Made by a program: the position numbers and the translations under genes. A stretch of DNA of 64,000 nt from NCBI RefSeq assembly GCF_017352195.1, contig NZ_CP071445.1, forward strand, positions 806,001 through 870,000, written 5' to 3'. A model generated the notes under the pieces. That model saw only the letters and a program-made list of their open reading frames with translations. It searched no databases and was not told the origin of the DNA. Source of the stretch: Sedimentibacter sp. zth1 (GTDB lineage: Bacteria; Bacillota; Clostridia; Tissierellales; Sedimentibacteraceae). Positions 28,294 to 37,663 of the stretch are shown in pieces. Positions within the stretch are counted from its first letter, which is position 1. Every line of letters begins with the position of its first letter.

Positions 28294-28851
28294 TTATATC
28301 ATATCTAATTTTTTATTTAACTTATTATAAATTATTTTCATATATGGTTCTGAACATTTTTCAACTGCCTGTTGTTTATCAAACCATTGTATACCGCTGT
28401 TTTCGTCAGGTTTAATTCTTATTGATTTACTTTCATCTGCAAATAATAAATATGTAACATTTAAATGCAAGTGATTTGCAACATATTTTCCATGCTTAAC
28501 ATGTCCATCAACGCCCAGTATCTCAAGCGAAAATATATAATTATTTAGACGAGTAAAATTATCCAAACCAGTTTCTTCATTTGCTTCTTTTAAAGCAACC
28601 TCTAAAAGATTTTCCTCACCATCTGCATGACCACCTACCCATGACCATGAATTATAAATATTGTGATATATCATTAATACTTTAGATTTATCCTTATTAA
28701 CTATCCAAGCAGATGCTGTTAAATGTGCCATTTCATTGTTTCTTGTCAATAAGTCATCAAATGTATCCATATATTTTAATATTAACTCTTTATCTTTAGC
28801 TTCTTGTTCATTAAAAGGATTATATTGCTGTATTAATAATTTTAAATTCAT
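28294..28851 (-). CDS. NUDIX hydrolase
   Basis: The 185-aa protein has a canonical Nudix box in GGHADGEENLLEVALKEANEETGL, with the REEE-type metal ligands as EANEE. It belongs to the group that hydrolyses nucleoside or isoprenoid diphosphates. The substrate is unresolved. Its ATG abuts the GNAT stop codon (TAA then ATG with no gap), so the two are translationally coupled. Confidence 0.9.
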   Translation of the reverse strand: MNLKLLIQQYNPFNEQEAKDKELILKYMDTFDDLLTRNNEMAHLTASAWIVNKDKSKVLMIYHNIYNSWSWVGGHADGEENLLEVALKEANEETGLDNFTRLNNYIFSLEILGVDGHVKHGKYVANHLHLNVTYLLFADESKSIRIKPDENSGIQWFDKQQAVEKCSEPYMKIIYNKLNKKLDMI

Positions 28852-29376
28852 TTAATATATTATCTCCTTTTCAAAGCACTTTAGATTTTCTTTATATTTA
28901 TTCATAAAGTAAAATTCTTCTATGCCAGCATAGCGATAGCCTAATTTATTATATAATGATGCAGCAGGTATATTGTCTTCATTTGTATCAAGTCGAATAA
29001 CCTTATAGTTTTGTTCTTTTGCATAATTTTCAATAAACATCATAAACTCTTTTCCCTTGCCTTTTCTTGAAAAAAGTGGACTAATACATAATGTGTGTAT
29101 TACTAAAACTTCTTCTTCATTAGCAATATACTTCCAATTTATTTTTTTGTATTCCATCGCTTGTATTTTATTTAATATTACTGATCCAAATATAATTCCA
29201 TCTTCTTCACCAACAAAAAGTGTACCTTCATTTAATGAATTCTCAGCCACAATTCTTGTAGGATAAATACCTCTGTGCCATGATGAATAGTTTTTATTTT
29301 TCTCCTCATAATCAAATAAATCGTTATAAACCTTTTCTACCGTATTAATATCGTTTTTTCTTGCTTTTCTAATCAT
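28852..29376 (-). CDS. GNAT family N-acetyltransferase
   Basis: A 174-aa GNAT protein. EEEVLVIHTLCISPLFSRKGKGKEFMMFIE carries the acetyl-CoA loop (RKGKGK), followed by KVIRLDTNEDNIPAASLYNKLGYRYAG. The substrate is unknown. It is directly fused in transcription to the NUDIX gene. Confidence 0.88.
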   Translation of the reverse strand: MIRKARKNDINTVEKVYNDLFDYEEKNKNYSSWHRGIYPTRIVAENSLNEGTLFVGEEDGIIFGSVILNKIQAMEYKKINWKYIANEEEVLVIHTLCISPLFSRKGKGKEFMMFIENYAKEQNYKVIRLDTNEDNIPAASLYNKLGYRYAGIEEFYFMNKYKENLKCFEKEIIY

Positions 29377-29440
29377 ATTTACCTCTTTACAGCTCTTGTA
29401 GCATAAAATGTTGGAGTAAGTAATCCAAGTTTACTTATAT

Positions 29441-30058
29441 TTAAATAACTTGTACAATAAAACTATACATAAGTTTAATTCCATATAGAACAATTATAGA
29501 GCCACATATAATATTAACAACCCTAAGTATTTTATCATTAAATATATTTTTAAATGTACCTATAATTAATGATATACCCAAAAACCATATAAATGAAGCA
29601 CTTGATGAACCAAGTATAAAACTTGTTAAATTTGATGGTGATAATGTCGCCCTAAATGCACCAAACAATATAGTTCCATCAATAAGAGCTTGAGGATTAA
29701 ACCATGTAACAATACATGATGTACCAATAATTTTTGTTATAGATACATTAGTATCCACCTTTTCATTTGTATTTATTTTTGAAATAATAAGCTTACTACC
29801 AAGGTATATTAAAAACACACTACCAACAAGTAAAATTATCATTTTTAATATTTGAAACTTATCCATTAACGAACCTATACCAAAAAAACACGCTAATGCT
29901 AATGTTATATCAAAAAATATAACTATAAATGCAGTTATTAAAGACCTTTTTTTACTCTGCTGTAATGCTGTTTCTATAACAAACAAATTTTGTGCTCCTA
30001 TTGGCGCAACATACGCCAATCCAATAGTTAATCCCTGAAAAAAATAATTAATATTCAT
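29441..30058 (-). CDS. LysE/ArgO family amino-acid exporter
   Basis: The 205-aa membrane protein has the LysE signature GLTIGLAYVAPIGAQNLFVIETALQQ, then VTWFNPQALIDGTILFGAF and five to six hydrophobic helices. These proteins export basic amino acids. The substrate here is inferred only from the family. GGAGAAG precedes the ATG. A truncated second copy lies at 34.1 kb. Confidence 0.9.
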   Translation of the reverse strand: MNINYFFQGLTIGLAYVAPIGAQNLFVIETALQQSKKRSLITAFIVIFFDITLALACFFGIGSLMDKFQILKMIILLVGSVFLIYLGSKLIISKINTNEKVDTNVSITKIIGTSCIVTWFNPQALIDGTILFGAFRATLSPSNLTSFILGSSSASFIWFLGISLIIGTFKNIFNDKILRVVNIICGSIIVLYGIKLMYSFIVQVI

Positions 30059-30157
30059 GTATATCTTCTCCGCAATTGTATTTATTTTTTATGAAGCACA
30101 TGCCAGACGTCATTGCCCATAAACCCACATTTTCTATATAAACGCATTGGATTTGTT

Positions 30158-31399
30158 TTATTTACACATATTTAAGACAAATTCAAGATCAACATCTCTT
30201 TCTAAATGCGCTGGTGTCCAAGGTATATATACATCAACATCTACACCTTTACCTTGTATCCCTTTGCCTTCATCAACAACATTTGAACGTGATAGCGGAT
30301 ACATAAGTTTAAAATCTCCTAATTTTGAAAAAGTACAATTACTATAATCAGTTATTCCAAAGGTATTTCTACCAATCACAGTAACTTTAGAAGATTTTTT
30401 ACATGTTTCTACAAAAGAATCGCCTGAACTTCCGCAATATACATCACTTAATATATATACTTTTTCAGGAACATTCATCCCTTTTATTTCATAATCAAAA
30501 TCATCATTATTTATTACAAAACCTTTACCCCAATTATTATGTATTTGACTAATCATATGATCAACCAATTTTTTTGTTTCTTCATTAGCTTCGTGTTTAG
30601 CATATTCTGTTAACATTTCTAATCTGTTTGCGCAATTTCGTTCAGAGTAATTAACGTAATCCTTTACGCCGTTAAATAATTTTTTTATTGATACATTTTC
30701 ACTAAATATATATTTTAACAAAGGAAAATATGATGTATCAGAACCACCATCGTTAATTCGCACATCTATAATTAAATTTTTTTTACTTTCAATTTCTTGT
30801 ATATTACTATTTATTAACTCAACAATTTTTGATTCATCCTCAAAATTTGGAAGTGTCATAATTAAAGTGTTTTTATCAATACTTTTAAAACTAAATTTTC
30901 CCGCAATATTTACAGGCTTATAATGTTTTAAAACAATTTCACTTTCAGATTTGTCTTTATGAACAATTTTACAAACAGAGCCTTTTTTTATTATTTCTCT
31001 CCACTTTTGTCTTTCATTTGTTTCTTTCTGTAAATACAAACTATATTCTATTTCTAATTGTGGAATTGTTTTTCCGTCAATTTCTTTTATGGCGTCTCCT
31101 ACAATTATATTGCTCTCTTGCTTAGCATTTGTCACATATAATAAATCTTGATAACGTCTAACAGAAAATCCATTTGAAAAATCGATATCATGGTTACTAA
31201 AAAATGCTACGTGTCCATCACAAAAAGGCAATAGATATTCCTTTACTAAGCACAAAAAGTCATACTCGGACATCATACTGTTCTTATTAATTAAATTTAT
31301 GTATTTTTCTGGATTATCAATATTAACCTTGTCATTACAGCCTGCATAATCATTATGCATTATATCTACTACTTCATTGAATATTTCTATGTAATTCAT
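30158..31399 (-). CDS. S41 family (C-terminal processing-like) peptidase
   Basis: The 413-aa protein has a PDZ-like middle (IIVGDAIKEIDGKTI) and an S41 core with LIIDVRINDGGSDTSYFP and YILSDVYCGSSGDSFVETCK, where the serine after CGS is the candidate nucleophile. It has no signal peptide, unlike most CtpA proteins, so it is probably cytoplasmic (tricorn-core-like). It lies 100 bp upstream of lysE in the same direction. Confidence 0.85.
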   Translation of the reverse strand: MNYIEIFNEVVDIMHNDYAGCNDKVNIDNPEKYINLINKNSMMSEYDFLCLVKEYLLPFCDGHVAFFSNHDIDFSNGFSVRRYQDLLYVTNAKQESNIIVGDAIKEIDGKTIPQLEIEYSLYLQKETNERQKWREIIKKGSVCKIVHKDKSESEIVLKHYKPVNIAGKFSFKSIDKNTLIMTLPNFEDESKIVELINSNIQEIESKKNLIIDVRINDGGSDTSYFPLLKYIFSENVSIKKLFNGVKDYVNYSERNCANRLEMLTEYAKHEANEETKKLVDHMISQIHNNWGKGFVINNDDFDYEIKGMNVPEKVYILSDVYCGSSGDSFVETCKKSSKVTVIGRNTFGITDYSNCTFSKLGDFKLMYPLSRSNVVDEGKGIQGKGVDVDVYIPWTPAHLERDVDLEFVLNMCK

Positions 31400-31576
31400 T
31401 AGTTTTCTCCTTATTATATTTATTTTATTAGTATATTATGACTTATTTATTCCCCCCCATTTGTTATATTTAAAAAATCCGCTTTATAAATATAATAACA
31501 TATTTTGACAATTTGCTCAATATTTTTTGTATTATTTATATTGTAAAATATAAATAGTGTAGTGGTATAATATAGT

Positions 31577-32672
31577 TGTAACACCTCAACCTAATATGTA
31601 TAATAAATAATATTAGAGAGAGGTATGCAAATGAAACATTATGAACCAGAGTTTAAAAATAAAATAATACACCTTCACATTGAAGAAGGACGTACAATTG
31701 AAAGCTTATCTAATGAATACAAAGTATCAAGAGCTAGTATATCAAATTGGATTAAGTAAACCCGTGAAGAATGCCAAGCAAACAATGAGACCAAAGAAAA
31801 TTATGATTACATGATAGAGAACCGAAAGTTGCGAAAGCAATTAGAAGAAATGCAAAAGGAAAATCAATTCTTAAAAAAAGCAGCGGCATTTTTCGCAAAA
31901 GTCTAGTTATCGTGCTCAAAAGCAGAACATACTTCATGAGATAAAACATATTTATCATGAAACAGAAGGTATTTTAGGTCATCGAAATATGAAAATATTC
32001 TTGTCAAGAAAGGACATTTTCATAAGCAAATCAACTGTACATAAGTATATGAATAAACAATTAGAACTGCATTCTATTGTAAAGCCTAAAAAACCTAAAT
32101 ATGTTAAAGGCCATGCTCATAAAGTATTTCCAAATCCCCTTAATCAGAATTTTAAAACAGATAAAAAGAATTCTGTATGGTGTACTGATTTTACTTATTT
32201 GAACCTTACTGATGGCAGTAAAAGATATAATTGCTCTATAATAGATTTATATGATCGTTCGGTTATTTCTAGCTTAAATGGTAAAAATAACAGCTGAATT
32301 AGCTATTAGAACATTAGAAAAAGCTTTAACTTTTCAACCGAAATTAAAAAACCATTTAATTATACATAGCGACCAAGGGTCGCAATATACTTCTAAAGAG
32401 TTTATTGATTATTGTAAATCTAATAATATTACTCAAAGCATGAGTAAAGCAGGATGTCCATATGATAATGCACCAATGGAACGATACTTTAATGCATTAA
32501 AAAATGAATTAATATACCACCATTATTATCATAATGATAATGAATTAAATATTGCTATCAATAATTATGCCTATGTTTGGTATAATCATTTAAGACCTCA
32601 TACTTTTAACCGTGGTCTTACACCTTTTGAAGCTAGAAATCTTAAGTAAAAAAATTGGGTTTTAGTGTTACA
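31577..32672 (+). mobile_element. Decayed IS3-family insertion sequence
   Basis: The ends are imperfect inverted repeats, TGTAACACCTCAACC on the left and TGTAACACTAAAACC as the complement of the right end, enclosing 1,096 bp with orfA/orfB-type coding. No target duplication is seen (AGT before, AAA after), so one flank may have been rearranged. It resembles the IS150/IS3 group by its orfB catalytic segments. Confidence 0.85.
31631..32649 (+). pseudogene. IS3-family transposase, broken in two places
   Basis: OrfA begins MKHYEPEFKNKIIHLHIEEG and stops early at TAA (31,757). Its leucine-zipper remainder (RKLRKQLEEMQKENQFLKK) continues in the same frame to 31,905. OrfB follows in the -1 frame, as in programmed frameshifting, and contains VWCTDFTYL. 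It is then broken by a second, non-programmed shift near 32,280, after which SDQGSQYTS and GCPYDNAPMERYFNALKNEL supply the rest of the DDE core. It cannot make an active transposase. Confidence 0.9.
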
Positions 32673-32820
32673 AAAATGCTTGACAATTGCAAATATTAAC
32701 GAAATCAACTATATTTTACCGACTAATTGCGTTTCGTTTTGACTATATAATCCTTAATAATACAGGATTATATAGTAATATACATTTAACAAAATAATTA
32801 TTTGGTATGCTTCAAAGAAA

Positions 32821-32858
32821 TAACTAAAGCCACAACAAGTTTGTTGTGGCTTTAGTTA
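32821..32858. repeat. Perfect 18-bp-arm palindrome
   Basis: TAACTAAAGCCACAACAA and its exact complement are separated by GT. No T-run follows. Another inverted repeat (ACTATATAATCC / GGATTATATAGT) lies just upstream at about 32,741-32,776. No gene explains either. Together they fill the IS-to-33.3-kb gap, in which I see no coding. Confidence 0.7.
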
Positions 32859-33275
32859 CGGTAAATATAAATTATATATACCTTTAATAAAACAATACAG
32901 TAATATCAACGTAAATACTTTGTTGATATATATACAATGCTAGTTCATTTACGCCTGCTCTATTGTATATTGATATAGTATCTAGATGTCAATGGTAAGT
33001 AAACCATTTGCCCATGCCATGGACATTTAAAAGCAATTAAAAGGTAAGCCCTTAATAGTAAATATCCTATCTCAGTGAATACTATGTATACTATAAATAA
33101 TAAGTATAGTTATACGTTCTAAAATACATTATTTCACCTCATTTGATACTATAAATACCATTATTTTTATTGTCATAGTTATTATAAATGATGTGCCATA
33201 TAAACTCTTTATAACATACATGTACACTCCTATTAATATAATATAGAACATACATAAACGAAAGGAGGGTTATTT

Positions 33276-33425
33276 ATGAATAAAAAAGATAAGAAAGTAA
33301 GCAAATTAGCTTATTTAGGCTTGTTAGGATATGTAGGCATATTCTTAGCACTATATACAAAAGATAATAAATGGTTTGGTTTGGTAGGCTTTTTCCCATT
33401 TCTAAATTACTACAAATTCAGATAG
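33276..33425 (+). CDS. Small hydrophobic protein, 49 aa
   Basis: AAAGGAGGG, a very strong ribosome binding site, precedes an ATG by 6-7 nt. The peptide starts MNKKDKKVSKLAYLGLLGYV and has one hydrophobic helix followed by WFGLVGFFPFLNYYKF. It resembles small membrane peptides near Firmicute regulators, but I do not recognise the family. It lies in a region otherwise full of gene remnants. Confidence 0.6.
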   Translation: MNKKDKKVSKLAYLGLLGYVGIFLALYTKDNKWFGLVGFFPFLNYYKFR

Positions 33426-33572
33426 AATAAGATGTCTTTTATTATCATTACCTATTTTCAGAACTTATTGTATTTATGTGTTTAAGCTACTATACTTATT
33501 GAGAATAAGTTTACTAAAATTCACTAACTTACTTTTCATTATATCATCAAAATTGAGAGATTTATCTTAAAC

Positions 33573-33986
33573 TTATTCTTGTTCTAACTCTAATACTTTT
33601 ATTTTATTCTTATCACTAAGACTTAATTGTTGTTGCTGACTAAGTAGTTTATATAAATTCTCTTTCTCCTGCTTTGCTTTTTCTAGTTTATCTTTAGAAT
33701 GCTTAAGCTCTCTTTCTAAAATTTCTATTAGCTTATCTTTGCTTGAATTTTCCGCGTATTGTCGCGTATTACTTTGTGTATCATTATGCGTATCACGCGT
33801 GTTACATCGTGTATCATTATTTATATAATAACACTTCATAAACAATGATACAATTTATAAATATTTATAGACTGTAGGTCTACTTATTTGTAAAACTCTT
33901 GCAATTTCTGTTGGATTATCATTAGGATTTTCTTTTATATAATCTTTAACAAGTTTCTCTTTTGAAGGTCTGCCTTCTGATTTCAT
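33573..33986 (-). pseudogene. HTH plus coiled-coil protein, interrupted by a stop codon
   Basis: From the ATG at 33,986 the frame encodes a 43-aa helix-turn-helix (GRPSKEKLVKDYIKEN, NPTEIARVLQISRPTVYKYL) similar to resolvase C-termini. It ends at TAA (33,857-33,855). The same frame continues to 33,573 through an unusual Asn-Asp-Thr-Arg-rich stretch (residues such as NDTRCNTRDTHNDTQSNTR) and a coiled coil (ILERELKHSKDKLEKAKQEKENL). It was probably one gene of 137 codons, of plasmid or phage accessory type, now split by a nonsense codon. Confidence 0.6.
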
Positions 33987-34074
33987 TTCTCCTAAATCTT
34001 TTTAAGTCTGCTTTGTTCCCCTTGCAATTTGCAAGTGTGTTCTTTGAGTACGATAATTCCTTTTATTCTTTTCA

Positions 34075-34334
34075 GCAAGTAAAATTATCATTTTTAATAT
34101 TTGAAACTTATCCATTAACGAACCTATACCAAAAAAGCAAGCTAATGCTAAAGTTATTAAAGACCTTTTTTTACTCTGCTGTAATGCTGTTTCTATAACA
34201 AACAAATTTTGTGCTCCTATTGGTGCAACATACGCCAATCCAATAGTTAATCCCTGAAAAAAGTAATTAATATTCATGTATATCTTCTCCGCTATTGTAT
34301 TTATTTTTTATGAAGCACATGCCAGACGTCATTG
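34075..34334 (-). pseudogene. Truncated, internally deleted second copy of lysE
   Basis: This block repeats about 29,822-30,117 almost base for base, including the lysE start region and its 60-bp leader down to GCCAGACGTCATTG. It lacks an internal segment (coding FIVIFFDI) and everything after the ILL of helix 3. It retains NYFFQGLTIGLAYVAPIGAQ. The reading frame runs on into unrelated sequence, so it is non-functional. Confidence 0.88.
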
Positions 34335-34504
34335 AATTCATATAAAATTATATATTTACAGTTTTCACTTTGCCTTATAATCACAGTAACATATTTTGAC
34401 AATTTACTCAATATTTTTTGTGCAATCAATATAATAAAATATACATAGCATCAAAATATAAATTATAGTATAATTATGTATACAAAAGATTAATGGGAGG
34501 CTTT

Positions 34505-35404
34505 ATGACTCTTGAATTTATTGATGCTAAAACCATATTGTCTAATTATTCTGATGACAATAAATGGTTCGGCTGTAACTATAATATGAATATATACAAA
34601 GGCTGTTGTCATGGCTGTATTTACTGTGACAGCAGAAGTGAATGCTATAGAGTTGATAATTTTGATAAAGTAAGAGCTAAAAAAAATTCAACTGAAATAA
34701 TAAAAAATGAATTAAAGAAAAGAAAAAAAGTTGGAGTTGTTGGTACAGGTTCTATGAGTGACCCTTACAATCCTTTTGAAAAGAAATATGAATTAACAAA
34801 AAAAGCATTGGAACTAATTGACTATTATGATTTTGGTGTAGCAATAGCGACCAAAAGTGATTTAATAACAAGAGATATTGATATACTTAAAAAAATCAAA
34901 ACACATTCTCCTGTTATTTGTAAATTAACAATAACGACAGCAAATGATAACCTAAGTAAAATTATTGAACCTAACGTGTGTTCTTCATTTAAACGTTTTG
35001 AAACTATCAGAAAGCTATCACAAGAAGGCATATTTTCAGGTATATTACTTATGCCCGTTTTGCCTTTCATAACTGACAGTGAAAAAAATATAAAAAAAAT
35101 AGTAGAACTTGCACATCAAAACGGAGCAAAATTTATATATGCTGCATTTGGGATGACATTAAGATCAAATCAAAGAGATTATTATTATCAAAAATTAGAC
35201 GAAAAATTTCCTAATTTTAATTTAAAAGAATCATACAACAGACAGTTTGGAGACAAATACAGTTGTGGAAGTCCTAATGCTAAAGAACTTTGGAGTGTAT
35301 TTGTTCATGAATGTGAAAAATACTGTATACTTTATAAAATGTCTGATATTGTTAATGACTATAAAAAAGGCTATGAAGACAGACAGATTAGTATTTTTAA
35401 CTAA
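34505..35404 (+). CDS. Radical SAM protein, SPL (spore photoproduct lyase)-like
   Basis: The 299-aa protein has CCHGCIYC, giving a CxxxCxxC [4Fe-4S] site near residue 33, followed by VGTGSMSDPYNPFEKKYELT and FGVAIATKSDLITRDIDIL. These are typical of the SPL-like/Rv2578c group rather than true SplB. GGGAGG precedes the chosen ATG. The substrate is unknown. The sequence 34,335-34,504 just upstream contains a 38-bp stretch also found ahead of the IS at 31.5 kb. Confidence 0.85.
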   Translation: MTLEFIDAKTILSNYSDDNKWFGCNYNMNIYKGCCHGCIYCDSRSECYRVDNFDKVRAKKNSTEIIKNELKKRKKVGVVGTGSMSDPYNPFEKKYELTKKALELIDYYDFGVAIATKSDLITRDIDILKKIKTHSPVICKLTITTANDNLSKIIEPNVCSSFKRFETIRKLSQEGIFSGILLMPVLPFITDSEKNIKKIVELAHQNGAKFIYAAFGMTLRSNQRDYYYQKLDEKFPNFNLKESYNRQFGDKYSCGSPNAKELWSVFVHECEKYCILYKMSDIVNDYKKGYEDRQISIFN

Positions 35405-35458
35405 TTGCTATTTCATAGCTTTAATACCTTATAATTTATATTCGCAACGGAAAGATTA

Positions 35459-35869
35459 TTAATTAAATTTTACAAATGAAACACATCCATATTTTTCGCT
35501 ATTATTAAATCCACACTTTTCATAAAAAGCTTTTTTGTCTTCCATATTATCTGTTAACAAAACATTTTGGTATACATTATCAAATTTTTCAAATACAGCA
35601 CTAAGCAACCTATATCCTATACGATTTCTTTGATACTCAGTTAAAACAAGCAAATCCTGTATGTATATTATTGAGTAGCCATCACCTACAACTCTGATTA
35701 CGCCTACAAGTTTTTCATCATGCCATGCAGATATGATTTTAAGTGAATTTTTATATGCATTTTCAAGCATTTTAGGATTACTTGTATAATTAGTCCATCC
35801 TACGTTATTATATAAACTGATAAGCAGTTCTAATTCAGGAATTATATCTTCTTTTATTTCAATATTCAT
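35459..35869 (-). CDS. GNAT family N-acetyltransferase
   Basis: A 136-aa GNAT: GVIRVVGDGYSIIYIQDLLVLTEYQRNRIGYRLLSAVFE includes the acetyl-CoA loop (QRNRIG). The C-terminus ends DKKAFYEKCGFNNSEKYG. The substrate is unknown. It is a single gene converging on the radical SAM gene. Confidence 0.88.
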   Translation of the reverse strand: MNIEIKEDIIPELELLISLYNNVGWTNYTSNPKMLENAYKNSLKIISAWHDEKLVGVIRVVGDGYSIIYIQDLLVLTEYQRNRIGYRLLSAVFEKFDNVYQNVLLTDNMEDKKAFYEKCGFNNSEKYGCVSFVKFN

Positions 35870-35989
35870 TTTATTCTCCTATTGTCTTAATTTCGAATTA
35901 TTTGATTGTACTAGATAGAAGAATACATCATCTATTTCTGTGCAATACAAATATTGATAAATCGGTCAAAGTTTTAAATCTTTCTCTTA

Positions 35990-37360
35990 TTATCTTGTTA
36001 TATAATCATAATTTGTATATTGCTGAATCTCAAGATTATCATTAATTCCTCCATTCAATATTCTATGTTCTGTATCTATATATGGAATGTTAATTGGATG
36101 AATTAAATGAACATATTCAAAAGATGAGCATGTAGATATTATACCATCGTTATCATCCCTATCAAAATAATATAAAACGTAGCCTCTTTGATTTTTTGTA
36201 TTAAATGGGAAGCTTAGTGCGCCATAAATTTGAAAGAAATCAGATTTATAATTAAAAAAACTATTACAAGACATTTTTTTTGAACATATTCTTGGGAAGT
36301 CAGCAATATACCTAATATTATTTTTATCAAACATAAGTTTTGCATTGACAAGTTTTAACTCTCTATCAAAGTCAGCCCATATTCTGATTCCATCCTCCCA
36401 AAAAGCATTTCCATTTATCCATTCAAAATAGTGTAAAACATACAATTTTTTGTTTGGCAATTCTGTATACACTGTAGTAACTTTAATTATATTACCTTTA
36501 TCAATCTTATTTTCAACTATGTCCTCTATCATATATATCTTATAATTTTTATTAAAAGCTAAATACTCACTTGACACTGATACCTGTAACGCATTATGCA
36601 TCATTTCAATATTCTCTTCAGGAAGCTCTTCTATAATATTATCAGGAAAACCTAAGTTAATTAGTTTATTTCTATTTTCGGACATTATATATTCTTCTAA
36701 AGGTCTATCCTCAATATATAAATGATTAAAAAACGCACAAAATAAACAAACAATAATAAATGAAAATAAAAGATAACCATAGCTAATAATGGTATTAGAA
36801 ATTTTATGTTTTGGTGCGATAAAATTATATTCAGATTTATATAAACATAAGCCAATTCGATAAATAGATTTAATAAATTTAATATATAAATAAACCATAA
36901 TTATAAAAACAATCCAAGAATTATTAAATGATGTAAAAGAAATAAGTAGGTACATAATTTGAAGTATTATTAGTCCCATAAATGGATTTTTATCTAATCT
37001 ATAATTTACTTTTTTGCAAGCATAAGATATTGCTTCACTAAACATTATTATTAAAATAATATTAAATATAAATATCATAAAATTAACTATAGATAATAGT
37101 ACTTCGTTTTTGCTCAACGGAGATGCAATAAAAATTATATCAAATATATAATAAATTGAAGATAATGCAGAAATATAAAAACATATTTTAAAATATTTAT
37201 TTTCATTGCAAAGGTCTCTAAATCCGATAAAAATCAACATGTAACCTATTGCTGTAAAAATATATGATAAATGAAATAAATTAATATGTATGCTAATTAG
37301 TACCATACCCCAACAAATGGTTTTAACTTTCTCAGAAATTATATTATTACTTGATATCAT
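35990..37360 (-). CDS. Polytopic membrane protein with C-terminal soluble domain
   Basis: A 456-aa protein. Residues about 15-235 hold seven or eight hydrophobic helices. The remaining 220 residues are soluble and rich in aromatic and acidic residues, with no known catalytic motif. The family is not recognised. It is monocistronic, divergent from the purine-synthesis operon. Confidence 0.72.
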   Translation of the reverse strand: MISSNNIISEKVKTICWGMVLISIHINLFHLSYIFTAIGYMLIFIGFRDLCNENKYFKICFYISALSSIYYIFDIIFIASPLSKNEVLLSIVNFMIFIFNIILIIMFSEAISYACKKVNYRLDKNPFMGLIILQIMYLLISFTSFNNSWIVFIIMVYLYIKFIKSIYRIGLCLYKSEYNFIAPKHKISNTIISYGYLLFSFIIVCLFCAFFNHLYIEDRPLEEYIMSENRNKLINLGFPDNIIEELPEENIEMMHNALQVSVSSEYLAFNKNYKIYMIEDIVENKIDKGNIIKVTTVYTELPNKKLYVLHYFEWINGNAFWEDGIRIWADFDRELKLVNAKLMFDKNNIRYIADFPRICSKKMSCNSFFNYKSDFFQIYGALSFPFNTKNQRGYVLYYFDRDDNDGIISTCSSFEYVHLIHPINIPYIDTEHRILNGGINDNLEIQQYTNYDYITR

Positions 37361-37475
37361 ATAATTCCCCCTTAAACTATTTTGCTACATTGTATCATAT
37401 GTGTTAATTATTAACAATAATATTATACTCCTAGAAATATCTTCAAGGCAAATTCAATAAAAATAATCTCACGTA

Positions 37476-37504
37476 TTGACATACTATTTATTACATGGTA
37501 TTAT
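37476..37504 (+). promoter_or_regulatory. Promoter of the ZTP-riboswitch/purine operon
   Basis: TTGACA (37,476-37,481), 17 bp, then TATTAT (37,499-37,504). It would start transcription about 30 nt before the aptamer. Confidence 0.78.
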
Positions 37505-37537
37505 CAAATTAATTCGTAGTAGTAATTTATTTACTGC

Positions 37538-37607
37538 ATATATGACTGACGGAAGTGGAATTAACCACAGGGAATATAGTTATGGATTTACAGCCGACCG
37601 TCTGGGC
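37538..37607 (+). promoter_or_regulatory. ZTP (pfl) riboswitch aptamer
   Basis: ATGACTGACGG, TAACCACAGGGAA and CCGACCGTCTGGGC are the three conserved blocks of the pfl motif (usual 3' block CCGxCCGCCUGGGC). The RNA senses ZTP/ZMP, which builds up when 10-formyl-THF is short. It lies directly ahead of the purine genes that consume ZMP, so binding should turn expression on. Confidence 0.9.
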
Positions 37608-37635
37608 AATTAGTGCTCAGAGTGTCGGTTTTTTT
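37594..37635 (+). terminator. ZTP riboswitch terminator
   Basis: CCGACCGTCTGGGC pairs imperfectly with GCTCAGAGTGTCGG, followed by seven T. The 5' arm is the conserved 3' block of the aptamer, so ligand-bound RNA cannot form it. Confidence 0.88.
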
Positions 37636-37663
37636 ATTTATATAAATTATGGAGGTTATTTAA

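Noticed and set aside
30090-30117. GCCAGACGTCATTG before lysE as a fossil attC
   Set aside because: It has an ACGTC core like the attC arm but no partner arm or GTTRRRY end. It only marks the end of the lysE duplication.
31577-32672. Target-site duplication for the IS3-family element
   Set aside because: The bases flanking the two inverted repeats do not match, so no duplication can be claimed.
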